This document shows, piece by piece, positions 48,977-61,670 of a DNA stretch of 64,000 bases; positions within the stretch are counted from its first letter, which is position 1; each line of letters starts with the position of its first letter. The position numbers and the translations under genes are program-made. The DNA comes from Saposhnikovia divaricata (lineage: Eukaryota; Streptophyta; Magnoliopsida; Apiales; Apiaceae). Where the stretch lies: positions 6,722,803-6,786,802 of the forward strand of contig CM071599.1 of NCBI GenBank assembly GCA_036435485.1, written 5' to 3'. A model generated the notes under the pieces. The model had not been told where the DNA came from and ran no database searches. It saw nothing but the letters and a program-made list of their open reading frames with translations.

Positions 48977-51900
48977 TGTAATAACCCTAACTTTTGCAAT
49001 GCTACAGTACCTAAATGAATAGTGATTTTGAGGATTTAAGGAAATGGTATGTAGGTACCCTATAATTGAAACAGAAAATGAATAATCAGAAACCATATTA
49101 GTGATGTACTATGAAAATGAGTGACTCAAAACGATGACGGATTTCAGAAATTCCTGAGTATGGATTTTTAAGATGTTTGATTTCAATTGAGTACTATTGT
49201 ATCGGGTATTAAAGAGTATGGAATATGAAAAGGGTGTATACCTTGAGGAACATGGGAAATTAGGTTAAACCAGGGGATTATTAAGTCAAGGGAATGCCAG
49301 AGGATTTTAGATTGTTAAACAATTTAGAACCACTTGGAAATGAGATATTAAATTTGAGGAATTGAGGATTTAATATTTTGGAATTTTATTATATTTGATT
49401 TAAGAATTTAGAACGAAAACCGCTGAGACTTTATAACGAGATTAAGCGATCGAATCATGTATTGAGCATATTAAATGTTAGAAGTCCAAGGGAGGATATA
49501 TTATGAGATGGAAAAAGAATTGAGAATATAATCCTAGAGTAAATAGAATGTAAATGAGTTAGTGAGCGAGTTAGAGAATGCTTGAGAAATCGGGAGAGAA
49601 ACCGGGAGAGCAAATTCTGAGATAAAGAGAATATAACAAGGATATTGGATTTAATATCTACTTGAGGATTCGAACCACCCTAACACACTAATATATGATG
49701 TGAGAAAGGATAATATATATGCAAGAGATTTACAGAGGAGAAACCACTGAAACGATCATAGAAATCTTTCGATGAATCAAATGATGAAAGAACTTTGCAT
49801 TAAGCCCAAACAAAAAGCCCTAGAGCATGGTAAAAGCCCAAATTTTGGCCCAACCTACACATGGAGCTGTATGGTAAGTGAATTAAAGTGTAAGGGAAGG
49901 AATCCACTTGGTGAAAATATTAGAACCAAAGTGGAAGTGGAGTAAACTTGACAAAACCTTGATACTAAGTTGCATTTTACCATGGCAAGGTGTCTAGATG
50001 GCCAACAATTGGCACCCTTTGATTGGTGGACTCCAAAACACAATTACAAAAGGTTGCTAGCTGATATATCAAGATAGAAACAAGGGATATACATCATTTA
50101 CACAAGAGAAAGCAAAACAAAACAATTTTATTTCAAGAAGAAAATTTCGGCCAGATTTCTAGGAGCTCAGTAAAACGAGCATAACTTCTTCATTTCTCAG
50201 CCAAATTTTGCGTTCTATAGCTTTTTAGAAAGCCCATGAGATAAGCTACAAGGCGTATTTCACAAGATATTTCCAGAAAAGCAAGGTAAGGGGGTCGTTT
50301 TTCATGTTCTTTCAGCTGCAGAATAATAGCTTCGAAAATTCTAAATATGTTCTTGATGTTTCTTGTTAGTTTAAGGTGTTATAAGGTTATATCAAGGCTT
50401 CTCAAGGACTACAAGCCTATAGTAAGAGTGTTAAAGCTTCAAAGAAGGTATAAACATCCTCACCCCTTTTGAGTTTATGATGGATTATGGTTAGTTTAGT
50501 GACTAAGTGTATATTAAGCATGAAATCATGGTTATATAGGTGTTTATAAGTGTTTTGATTGAATATGGAAGTGTATTGGGCTTGTAACCATGGCTGGTAT
50601 GATGACCACATGGTGAATGGAATGGTATATGTGTTGGATGATGAGTTTGGAGGAGTGATAATTTGGAAAGTAAGAAAATATAGCCGTTATAATGTCCGAT
50701 TTTAGTTAGAACTAAAGAATGCCCTGTTTTTGGATCAACAGACACGTACGGTAGGTTACTGTCTAGCACACCAACTGACTATGAGAGGATAGATCTTATT
50801 TCATAGATCGTTTTGATATAAAGTACGTCAAAATCTGATGAACGGTTTAGGAGAAAAGTCAGTTTTAGTGAAAGGCATTCGAAAATCGAGAAAACGTAGT
50901 TGTACCAACTTTGAGGCTATAACTTCCATACTTAGACATTTTTAAAAATTATTAAATTTTGGGATATTGTAATAGGGTTGTCAAAGAGTCATTTCCAGTT
51001 GACCTTACATTAAAATTTGAAATTGAGATTTTCTGAGAATTTTTACAGTCAGGTATGGTTGTTAAGGGAAATGGTGAATAAGCACCGAAACCTTGATTTA
51101 ACCTAAAATGGTTAGGTTTTTGGAACACTTGGGTTATAAATAACATGTGAAACATATATTAAAGTGTCAAGGGTATTGTTATGCAGGAGTGAGGTTAGTA
51201 AGAGATGTGGTATTCTAACGACGGTCCTTTTCGTGTTTATAGAAACTCGGGGAGAGCCACGAGCCATACCTTCAGGACATCGAGATCGAGGCAAGATCTT
51301 TTCTATCCCTACTTGGAAAATTATTATCTTCAAAGAAACTTGATTTCTTGGAATATTTATACATGTGATGCTATTATTACTATATTGTGAAGAAATTGTC
51401 TTCCTTGAGTATTTATATTAAAAAGAAAGGTATATGAAGATGTATATGGATATGAATATGGATATGGGTATGAGATGGATATGAATATGGATATGAGTAT
51501 GAGATGGATATGTATAAAGATGATTATGCATGAAGTGAACATGCCTTATGATTAAGAGAATATGAGAGAATGGTATCAGTTGTTATCTAAAGTAAATAAA
51601 AGAATGGTATCAGTTGTTATCTAGGGTTATATGGTTTAATAATATTTTGTTAAAAATAATCTTTAAACATTTGTGATTTAATAAATATTATTTGATTATT
51701 ACTTTCAAAATAGTTGGAATATTTTATGCATATAAAAGCGTCTTTGATTTCATTGAATACAAAGGAGATGTCTGAGTCATAATTAAAGTATTATGACATA
51801 TGTTTTAAAGGTGATGATATATGTGAATGGAAATGTGAATGAAATGTGGAAATGAAAGCGAGAAAATGGAAATGTGGAATGATATTTTATAAAGGGAATA

Positions 51901-52928
51901 ATGATTTGACAAAAAGGGGGATTGCAACAGACTTGCGTAAGTGGCTGTGTCAGGGCTGTGTGCGACATAGTCCAGCATTTATTATTTTTATTACGGCACG
52001 AAGATGCCAAGGGAGGATGTTAGCAGGTGGCCTTCCTCCAGGGATGATCTTCATTCCTTCTACCGGTAGTAAAAAGAGAGCAGGTACGATTAGGCGACTG
52101 ATCATCGTCCTAATGTATCAGGCGACAGCAGATATCCCCAATGTTTTTGAAAAGAAAGTGCTGACAATGGTTTTCAGATTTCTATACTGAAAACAGAATA
52201 ATGATATGAAATGATGGAATTATTGTTACAGATGAAGAGAAACTGATTTTATATTAATTTATATAATTGTTACATAAGAAAGAAATGAGAAGATGGTAGT
52301 GAGAGATTTGTTCAAGTATTCATATTATCTTGAAATATTACACTGAAAGGGTATATTGATTGTTATATTATTGAAGAAGAGAAACTGATATTATATTATC
52401 CTAGAGTCCTTTTCTTATAATAGTAAGTGGATGATGTATTATTAACAAGAATTTTATTCTTTCGTAAGGTTTATAATTGGTTTCCGGTTATATATATATT
52501 TATATATGTTTAAAATTTTGATTTCTGGTTTACAATATTATCTTGCTGAGCTATTATAGCTCACTCTTGCTATTTATTTTTATAACAGCTAGATCAGGTG
52601 CCGAAACGTCGCAGTACAACCCGGAAGAGGGTAAAGGGGAAGTCTACCTTATGAGAAAGTATCGACGCCTGTTCTCAAGGTAGTATATACTTATATATGG
52701 GTATAATAGATGGTATTCTGGGATTATAACAACAGTTTATCTTTAACTGCTATCATTAATGGATGTTGTTCTCTGAGCATATGACTGGTGTGTGTGTATT
52801 AGTGTGGGGTCAACTGTTTAAGTATTAAATATTAAGTTTTAAAAAAAAAAACCAAAGAGATATTGATATTGAATGGAAATTGGACCGTGATGACCTGGAT
52901 CCTTGACCCCGGATCTAGGGGCGTCACA
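48977..52928 (+). repeat. LTR 2 (middle, 3952 bp)
   Basis: It starts after the first PPT and ends two bases before the second PBS, so it serves as 3' LTR of the left unit and 5' LTR of the right unit. It carries the same base as LTR 3 at the three sites where LTR 1 differs, and the same base as LTR 1 at the one site where LTR 3 differs. I see no private change in it. Confidence 0.95.
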
Positions 52929-52930
52929 GA

Positions 52931-52942
52931 TGGTATCAGAGC
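52931..52942 (+). promoter_or_regulatory. Primer-binding site 2 (iMet tRNA)
   Basis: The identical TGGTATCAGAGC lies two bases after LTR 2. LTR 3 has no PBS after it, as expected for the terminal LTR. Confidence 0.95.
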
Positions 52943-54554
52943 TAAGAGTCATAATGCTCAGGAACAAAAGTGATAATAATAAATATATCAGTGATAATAT
53001 AAATTGTGAATTCCCATCGAGTTCAAGGGCGGTATATCGCATGTAGCATTTATTCTAAGTAGTGATTATAATTTTATAGATTATTACTAATAAAAGTTTA
53101 TGTTTTAGTATAGGGAGAGGAGATTAGTGAGCCAAGGTTAAGGGTACTTAAATCTTCTTGGGTTTAAGGGAGTTTGAGGTAATATTGTAGTGGATTGGTG
53201 AACAGAAACTGATTGTTTCAATTGATTGTGGAGATGAAATGATGAAATTGAGATTGGTCGGTAAAGCCAAGATATACCTTAAGGACCAAGACAGACTAAG
53301 ACATTCCGAGATTGACTTAAATGAAAAGGCTATTATGCCAAAAGTGTTAAGTTTATGTGGCACACGAGATCGATATGAGAATGGGAATACTTGATGTATC
53401 GGGAAGTGTACGTTAGATAACCTCATGAGTATACAGGGTATGTTGGGATATACAATTATAAAGTATAGTTTGAAGGGTCCTTGATACCGGAGCATTGTCA
53501 GGATAAGACGATCAACATTACGTAAGTATATAGATTAGAAGGTTGTGTTCTATTTTGGATAAAGGCAGAGAGTATCGAGCCAAGTCACGACTAGGTAAAT
53601 GAAGATAATTGGGAATAGCAGACGATAGGTTAAGGATAAATGGTGAGTGCCAAATTTAAGAAATTTTGGAGAGTACGCAGCCTAAGATATAGATAGTATT
53701 TTGAGGAAAACCTTCCATTATTGGGATTTTTTTCAATTGGGCAGAGGCTATTAACGGCAACTACTTTCAAATTTCCTAAAGCCCTGCTAAATTATATTAT
53801 TGAGTTTCAAATTTTCCTCCACTGGTGGGTAATTATTCATTAAGGGCCGGCATCTTTTCAAAACTTTCTAGTACCCTTGAAATGTGTTTCAAAATTGTAT
53901 TTTATCTATCTTAGTCAAAATATTCTTTTAAGATTTATTTTCGGAAGATAGTATTTATCATCGCGATTTATATTTTCTTTATATTTCTTACTCCAATTAA
54001 GAGGAACAATCCTATATGTATACACAAGGACGATCTTTCTGTGTGATTGAAAGTCGGAGGGGACGCCCTCACTTGTGTAATATAGGGGTTCTTCCATCAT
54101 ATTGATTTCCCATATATTCTTTTGTTTTGAATAAGAGCTATTTAAAACTCTTAATCTTATAAATTATTGTGGGACCCTTGCTTGTTTCTGGGTTCGTTTC
54201 AATTCAAAGTCTCTTAAATTCTATTAATTGTTTCGAATATAGAAGATTTTATTAATGAATGGAAGCAATGTTTATAGTATATGTGATTATACAAGGAAAC
54301 TTGAGGTTCCAAAGGAAATTTCAATAAGAGATAATTAGAGCTAGAAGCGTTTCAATATAAGAGAGGAAGGAATGAGAAGAAATGGGTATATTTGATGATT
54401 AGTAAGAGAAAAGAATATGAGGAATTTTAAGGCATAATTGAGATTTACTATGGAGAGTAAGGTGTATATTGAGGATAGAGTCAGAATAAGGATAAACAAG
54501 GGAAGTGGGGATAATTAATGAAGGATTCGAGGTGCAATAACTATTAGTGGGGGG

Positions 54555-54596
54555 GGGAAGGCCAATATTGTGACTAATACCCTAAGTAGCAGAGAG
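54555..54596 (+). pseudogene. Second RNase H C-terminal remnant, internal region 2
   Basis: The counterpart of 48019-48060 at offset 6536, with the same GKAN...TLS pattern. Confidence 0.6.
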
Positions 54597-55177
54597 AGAT
54601 TAAAGATGTTAAGTATTCAAAGGATTAATCCAAAAAGGTGTGAATGAGTAAAACTTGAGGTAAAGATTTTGATGAGAATAATAAAAGGAAATTACAGAGG
54701 TGGAATATATAGTATATCATGAAGGAACTAATGTGGATCAGCAAGATGTAAAGAGCGTATAGTGAACAACAGACATATGGGATAAGGTATCTAGAGGAAA
54801 TTGCAGGTACGCTCTAATTTAACCTCTTAAGTGTAAATGTTTGGTTAGGGATCGACTAAGTCAATAAATGGTGTAGATAGGTTGACAATGTAGATAAGGA
54901 AAATCAATATCTGTTAAGGGTCAGAGAACTCTATAGAAAGGAGATTAAGAGTATGAGAGAAAGTGTGAGAATATATTTTTCAATGATAAAGGAAAAGCAC
55001 ATTCTTGTTTAAGTACGAACAGGGAATATATATTATAGATAATATTTTCTTACAATTGTTTCAAGGAATAGTCTTATAGTCAAAATTCTGGAAGATTTTA
55101 CAGAGATAAGATATATTCAGATTTGAGTATTAATATTTTATGTCATGATAGAAATTAAAATATAGACAAACCATAGT

Positions 55178-55249
55178 GAGATACACTACCATTCAGGGGA
55201 GGCCAATGTGGTGGCCGATACCCTTAGTCGAAAGAGGAAGGAGAAATGA
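55178..55249 (+). pseudogene. RNase H C-terminal remnant, internal region 2
   Basis: The exact counterpart of 48642-48713 at offset 6536, with the same readable motif and the same stop. Confidence 0.75.
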
Positions 55250-55499
55250 GATAATATAGAATGACTGAAAACATGAGGAGATTTGCAAGGAGAAGATAAT
55301 GAAAGTGCTGCTATTGATAAGCTAAATGGAATGTTGATGAATGACAAGCAAGTATATGTTGGTGTATTTCTGTATAAACAAGATAGAGATGTTTAATAAG
55401 AAACTAAAGGATGGAGGAAGTAATATGAGAATTAGAAGGTGTAATGTGAGAAAGGTATTCGTCAATATCTTCAACGTGATTCCGGGACGGAATCCTTTT

Positions 55500-55510
55500 A
55501 AGGGGGGAAG
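55500..55510 (+). promoter_or_regulatory. Polypurine tract 2
   Basis: The same tract lies two bases before LTR 3, with the same upstream 7-bp stem at 55478-55494. Confidence 0.9.
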
Positions 55511-55512
55511 AC

Positions 55513-58500
55513 TGTAATAACCCTAACTTTTGCAATGCTACAGTACCTAAATGAATAGTGATTTTGAGGATTTAAGGAAATGGTATGTAGGTACCCTATA
55601 ATTGAAACAGAAAATGAATAATCAGAAACCATATTAGTGATGTACTATGAAAATGAGTGACTCAAAACGATGACGGATTTCAGAAATTCCTGAGTATGGA
55701 TTTTTAAGATGTTTGATTTCAATTGAGTACTATTGTATCGGGTATTAAAGAGTATGGAATATGAAAAGGGTGTATACCTTGAGGAACATGGGAAATTAGG
55801 TTAAACCAGGGGATTATTAAGTCAAGGGAATGCCAGAGGATTTTAGATTGTTAAACAATTTAGAACCACTTGGAAATGAGATATTAAATTTGAGGAATTG
55901 AGGATTTAATATTTTGGAATTTTATTATATTTGATTTAAGAATTTAGAACGAAAACCGCTGAGACTTTATAACGAGATTAAGCGATCGAATCATGTATTG
56001 AGCATATTAAATGTTAGAAGTCCAAGGGAGGATATATTATGAGATGGAAAAAGAATTGAGAATATAATCCTAGAGTAAATAGAATGTAAATGAGTTAGTG
56101 AGCGAGTTAGAGAATGCTTGAGAAATCGGGAGAGAAACCGGGAGAGCAAATTCTGAGATAAAGAGAATATAACAAGGATATTGGATTTAATATCTACTTG
56201 AGGATTCGAACCACCCTAACACACTAATATATGATGTGAGAAAGGATAATATATATGCAAGAGATTTACAGAGGAGAAACCACTGAAACGATCATAGAAA
56301 TCTTTCGATGAATCAAATGATGAAAGAACTTTGCATTAAGCCCAAACAAAAAGCCCTAGAGCATGGTAAAAGCCCAAATTTTGGCCCAACCTACACATGG
56401 AGCTGTATGGTAAGTGAATTAAAGTGTAAGGGAAGGAATCCACTTGGTGAAAATATTAGAACCAAAGTGGAAGTGGAGTAAACTTGACAAAACCTTGATA
56501 CTAAGTTGCATTTTACCATGGCAAGGTGTCTAGATGGCCAACAATTGGCACCCTTTGATTGGTGGACTCCAAAACACAATTACAAAAGGTTGCTAGCTGA
56601 TATATCAAGATAGAAACAAGGGATATACATCATTTACACAAGAGAAAGCAAAACAAAACAATTTTATTTCAAGAAGAAAATTTCGGCCAGATTTCTAGGA
56701 GCTCAGTAAAACGAGCATAACTTCTTCATTTCTCAGCAAAATTTTGCGTTCTATAGCTTTTTAGAAAGCCCATGAGATAAGCTACAAGGCGTATTTCACA
56801 AGATATTTCCAGAAAAGCAAGGTAAGGGGGTCGTTTTTCATGTTCTTTCAGCTGCAGAATAATAGCTTCGAAAATTCTAAATATGTTCTTGATGTTTCTT
56901 GTTAGTTTAAGGTGTTATAAGGTTATATCAAGGCTTCTCAAGGACTACAAGCCTATAGTAAGAGTGTTAAAGCTTCAAAGAAGGTATAAACATCCTCACC
57001 CCTTTTGAGTTTATGATGGATTATGGTTAGTTTAGTGACTAAGTGTATATTAAGCATGAAATCATGGTTATATAGGTGTTTATAAGTGTTTTGATTGAAT
57101 ATGGAAGTGTATTGGGCTTGTAACCATGGCTGGTATGATGACCACATGGTGAATGGAATGGTATATGTGTTGGATGATGAGTTTGGAGGAGTGATAATTT
57201 GGAAAGTAAGAAAATATAGCCGTTATAATGTCCGATTTTAGTTAGAACTAAAGAATGCCCTGTTTTTGGATCAACAGACACGTACGGTAGGTTACTGTCT
57301 AGCACACCAACTGACTATGAGAGGATAGATCTTATTTCATAGATCGTTTTGATATAAAGTACGTCAAAATCTGATGAACGGTTTAGGAGAAAAGTCAGTT
57401 TTAGTGAAAGGCATTCGAAAATCGAGAAAACGTAGTTGTACCAACTTTGAGGCTATAACTTCCATACTTAGACATTTTTAAAAATTATTAAATTTTGGGA
57501 TATTGTAATAGGGTTGTCAAAGAGTCATTTCCAGTTGACCTTACATTAAAATTTGAAATTGAGATTTTCTGAGAATTTTTACAGTCAGGTATGGTTGTTA
57601 AGGGAAATGGTGAATAAGCACCGAAACCTTGATTTAACCTAAAATGGTTAGGTTTTTGGAACACTTGGGTTATAAATAACATGTGAAACATATATTAAAG
57701 TGTCAAGGGTATTGTTATGCAGGAGTGAGGTTAGTAAGAGATGTGGTATTCTAACGACGGTCCTTTTCGTGTTTATAGAAACTCGGGGAGAGCCACGAGC
57801 CATACCTTCAGGACATCGAGATCGAGGCAAGATCTTTTCTATCCCTACTTGGAAAATTATTATCTTCAAAGAAACTTGATTTCTTGGAATATTTATACAT
57901 GTGATGCTATTATTACTATATTGTGAAGAAATTGTCTTCCTTGAGTATTTATATTAAAAAGAAAGGTATATGAAGATGTATATGGATATGAATATGGATA
58001 TGGGTATGAGATGGATATGAATATGGATATGAGTATGAGATGGATATGTATAAAGATGATTATGCATGAAGTGAACATGCCTTATGATTAAGAGAATATG
58101 AGAGAATGGTATCAGTTGTTATCTAAAGTAAATAAAAGAATGGTATCAGTTGTTATCTAGGGTTATATGGTTTAATAATATTTTGTTAAAAATAATCTTT
58201 AAACATTTGTGATTTAATAAATATTATTTGATTATTACTTTCAAAATAGTTGGAATATTTTATGCATATAAAAGCGTCTTTGATTTCATTGAATACAAAG
58301 GAGATGTCTGAGTCATAATTAAAGTATTATGACATATGTTTTAAAGGTGATGATATATGTGAATGGAAATGTGAATGAAATGTGGAAATGAAAGCGAGAA
58401 AATGGAAATGTGGAATGATATTTTATAAAGGGAATAATGATTTGACAAAAAGGGGGATTGCAACAGACTTGCGTAAGTGGCTGTGTCAGGGCTGTGTGCG

Positions 58501-59464
58501 ACATAGTCCAGCATTTATTATTTTTATTACGGCACGAAGATGCCAAGGGAGGATGTTAGCAGGTGGCCTTCCTCCAGGGATGATCTTCATTCCTTCTACC
58601 GGTAGTAAAAAGAGAGCAGGTACGATTAGGCGACTGATCATCGTCCTAATGTATCAGGCGACAGCAGATATCCCCAATGTTTTTGAAAAGAAAGTGCTGA
58701 CAATGGTTTTCAGATTTCTATACTGAAAACAGAATAATGATATGAAATGATGGAATTATTGTTACAGATGAAGAGAAACTGATTTTATATTAATTTATAT
58801 AATTGTTACATAAGAAAGAAATGAGAAGATGGTAGTGAGAGATTTGTTCAAGTATTCATATTATCTTGAAATATTACACTGAAAGGGTATATTGATTGTT
58901 ATATTATTGAAGAAGAGAAACTGATATTATATTATCCTAGAGTCCTTTTCTTATAATAGTAAGTGGATGATGTATTATTAACAAGAATTTTATTCTTTCG
59001 TAAGGTTTATAATTGGTTTCCGGTTATATATATATTTATATATGTTTAAAATTTTGATTTCTGGTTTACAATATTATCTTGCTGAGCTATTATAGCTCAC
59101 TCTTGCTATTTATTTTTATAACAGCTAGATCAGGTGCCGAAACGTCGCAGTACAACCCGGAAGAGGGTAAAGGGGAAGTCTACCTTATGAGAAAGTATCG
59201 ACGCCTGTTCTCAAGGTAGTATATACTTATATATGGGTATAATAGATGGTATTCTGGGATTATAACAACAGTTTATCTTTAACTGCTATCATTAATGGAT
59301 GTTGTTCTCTGAGCATATGACTGGTGTGTGTGTATTAGTGTGGGGTCAACTGTTTAAGTATTAAATATTAAGTTTTAAAAAAAAAAACCAAAGAGATATT
59401 GATATTGAATGGAAATTGGACCGTGATGACCTGGATCCTTGACCCCGGATCTAGGGGCGTCACA
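55513..59464 (+). repeat. LTR 3 (3' outer, 3952 bp)
   Basis: It starts after the second PPT and ends GGGGCGTCACA directly against satellite TTGTTGAATTTC. It has one private substitution that I could find, A at 56738 where LTR 1 and LTR 2 have C (43666 and 50202). Confidence 0.95.
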
Positions 59465-61670
59465 TTGTTGAATTTCAATAACCCTTAGGAACAAAATATG
59501 TAAAAATATCCACAAAATGGTCCGACTTGATTTTTAAAAATATCCCGTGTACTAACCCCTTTGAGAATTTTCCGAAAACCGAGTTTCGGTCACATCAGCT
59601 CCGATTCCGGTCCAAACTGCGTCAAATAAAATTTCGTTGAATTCCAATAACCCATAGGAACTAAATATGTAAAAATATCCACCAAATGGACCGACTCGAT
59701 TTTTAACAATAACCCGTATGCTAACACCTTTTTAGGATTATCTCAAAACCGAGTTTTGTTCATATTAGCTCCGATTCGGGTCCGAATTGCGTCAAATAAA
59801 ATTTCAATGAATTCCAATAACCCATAAGAACAAAATATGTAAAAATATCCATAAAATGGTTCGACTCGATTTTTAACAATATCCCGTGTACTAACCCCTT
59901 TGAGGATTATTCGAAAACCGAGTTTCAGTCATTTCAGCCCTGATTCAGGTCCGAACGGCACCAAATAAAATTTCACTGAATTCCAATAACCCATAGGAAC
60001 AAAATATGTAAAAATATCCACATAATGGTCCGACTTGATTTTTAACAATATCCCGTGTACTAACCCCTTTGAGAATTTTCCGAAAACCGAGTTTCGATCA
60101 TATCAGCTCCGATTCCGGTCCGAACTTCGTCAAATAAAATTTCGTTGAATTCCAATAACCCATAGGAACTAAATATGTAAAAATATCCACCAAATGGGCC
60201 GACTCCATTTTTAACAATAACCCGTATGCTAACACCTTTTTAAGATTATCTGAAAACCGAGTTTCGATCATATCAGCTCCGATTCGGGTCCGAATTGCGT
60301 CAAATAAAATTTCATTGAATTCCAAAAACCCATAAGAACAAAATATGTAAAAATATCCATAAAATGGTTCGACTCGATTTTTAACAATATCCCGTGTACT
60401 AACCCCTTTGAGGATTATTCGAAAACCGAGTTTGACTATATCAGCTCCGATTCAGGTCCGAATTACGTAAAATAAAATTTAATTGAATTCCAATAACCCA
60501 TAGGAACAAAATATGTAAAAATATCCCTAAAATGGTCCGACTCGATTTTTAACAATATCCCGTGTACTAACCACTTTGAGGATTATCCGAAAACCGAGTT
60601 TCGGTCATAACAGCTCCGATTCAGGTTCGAACCGCGTCAAATAAAACTTTGTTGAATTTCAATAAACCTTAGGAACAAAATATGTAAAAATATCCACAAA
60701 ATTGTCCGACTTGATTTTTAACAATATCCCGTGTACTAACCCCTTTGAGAATTTTCCGAAAACCGAGTTTCGGTCATATCAGCTCCGATTCCGGTCCAAA
60801 CTGCGTCAAATAAAATTTCGTTGAATTCCAATAACCATAGGAACTAAATATGTAAAAATATCCATCAAATGGGCCGACTCGATTTTTAACAATAACCCGT
60901 ATGCTAACACCTTTTTAGGATTATCTGAAAACCGAGTTTCGTTCGTATTAGCTCCGATTCGGGTCCGAATTGCGTCAAATAAAATTTCAATGAATTCCAA
61001 TAACCCATAAGAACAAAATATGTAAAAATATCCATAAAATGGTTCGGCTCGATTTTTAACAATATCCCATGTACTAACCCCTTTGAGGATTATTCGAAAA
61101 CCGAGTTTCAGTCATTTCAGCCCCGATTCAGGTCCGAACGGCACCAAATAAAATTTCACTGAATTCCAATAACCCATAGGAAATAAATATGTAAAAATAT
61201 CCACATAATGGTCCGACTTGATTTTTAACAATATCCCGTGTACTAACCCCTTTGAGAATTTTCCGAAAACCGAGTTTCGATCATATCTGCTCCGATTCCG
61301 GTCCAAACTGCGTCAAATAAAATTTCGTTGATTTCCAATAACCCAATGGAACAAAATATGTAAAAATATCCACAAAATGGTCCGACTCAATTTTTAACAA
61401 TATCCCGGTACTAACCCCTTTGAAGATTATCCGAAAACCGAGTTTTGACTATATCAGCTCCGATTCAGTTCCGAATTACGTCAAATAAAATTTCATTGAA
61501 TTCCAATAACCCATAGGAACAAAATATGTAAAAATATCCCTAAAATGGTCCGACTCGATTTTTAACAATATCCCGTGTACTAACCACTTTGAGGATTATC
61601 CGAAAACCGAGTTTCGGTCATAACAGCTCCGATTCAGGTTCGAACCGCGTCAAATAAAACTTTGTTGAAT
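59465..61670. repeat. 17-monomer duplication, copy 2, part right of the insertion
   Basis: It continues copy 1 from position 39568 onward, so only 39567 (one T) is unrepresented across the insertion. It carries AAATGGACCG and TATCTCAAAACC like copy 1. After about 61670 it follows the 23.3-26.9 kb block. Confidence 0.82.

Larger units (their letters stand above)
52929..55512 (+). other. Internal region 2 (2584 bp), non-coding
   Basis: A same-length copy of internal region 1 at offset 6536, with one difference found (54857 T, against A at 48321). It lies between LTR 2 and LTR 3 and has the same PBS, PPT and RNase H traces. Confidence 0.88.
42441..59464 (+). mobile_element. Three-LTR non-autonomous Ty3/gypsy-like (LARD-type) retrotransposon
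   Basis: The element reads LTR-internal-LTR-internal-LTR with an exact 6536 bp period. LTRs begin TGTAATAACCC and end GGGGCGTCACA. Each internal region starts with an iMet-tRNA primer site and ends with a polypurine tract, which sets the + orientation. Internal regions are only 2584 bp and carry no intact gag or pol, so the element would need proteins from a relative. That matches the LARD class of long-LTR, non-coding elements. LTR termini, PBS type and the GATTCCG-GGA-CGGAATC hairpin before the PPT resemble plant chromoviruses of the Tekay/Del group (established family traits; the assignment is inference). It sits in a type B satellite monomer without a target-site duplication. A single insertion would have two LTRs, so the third implies recombination or circle integration. 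Confidence 0.93.

Noticed and set aside
42441..59464. CRM-type centromeric retrotransposon
   Set aside because: Location and PBS would fit, but 3952 bp LTRs are much longer than usual CRM LTRs, and termini and PPT context look more like Tekay/Del or LARD. No integrase or chromodomain is left to decide.
42441..59464. Two independent insertions fused by recombination
   Set aside because: The outer flanks are in phase within one base of the same empty site (39566/39568), which two unrelated insertion points would not give.
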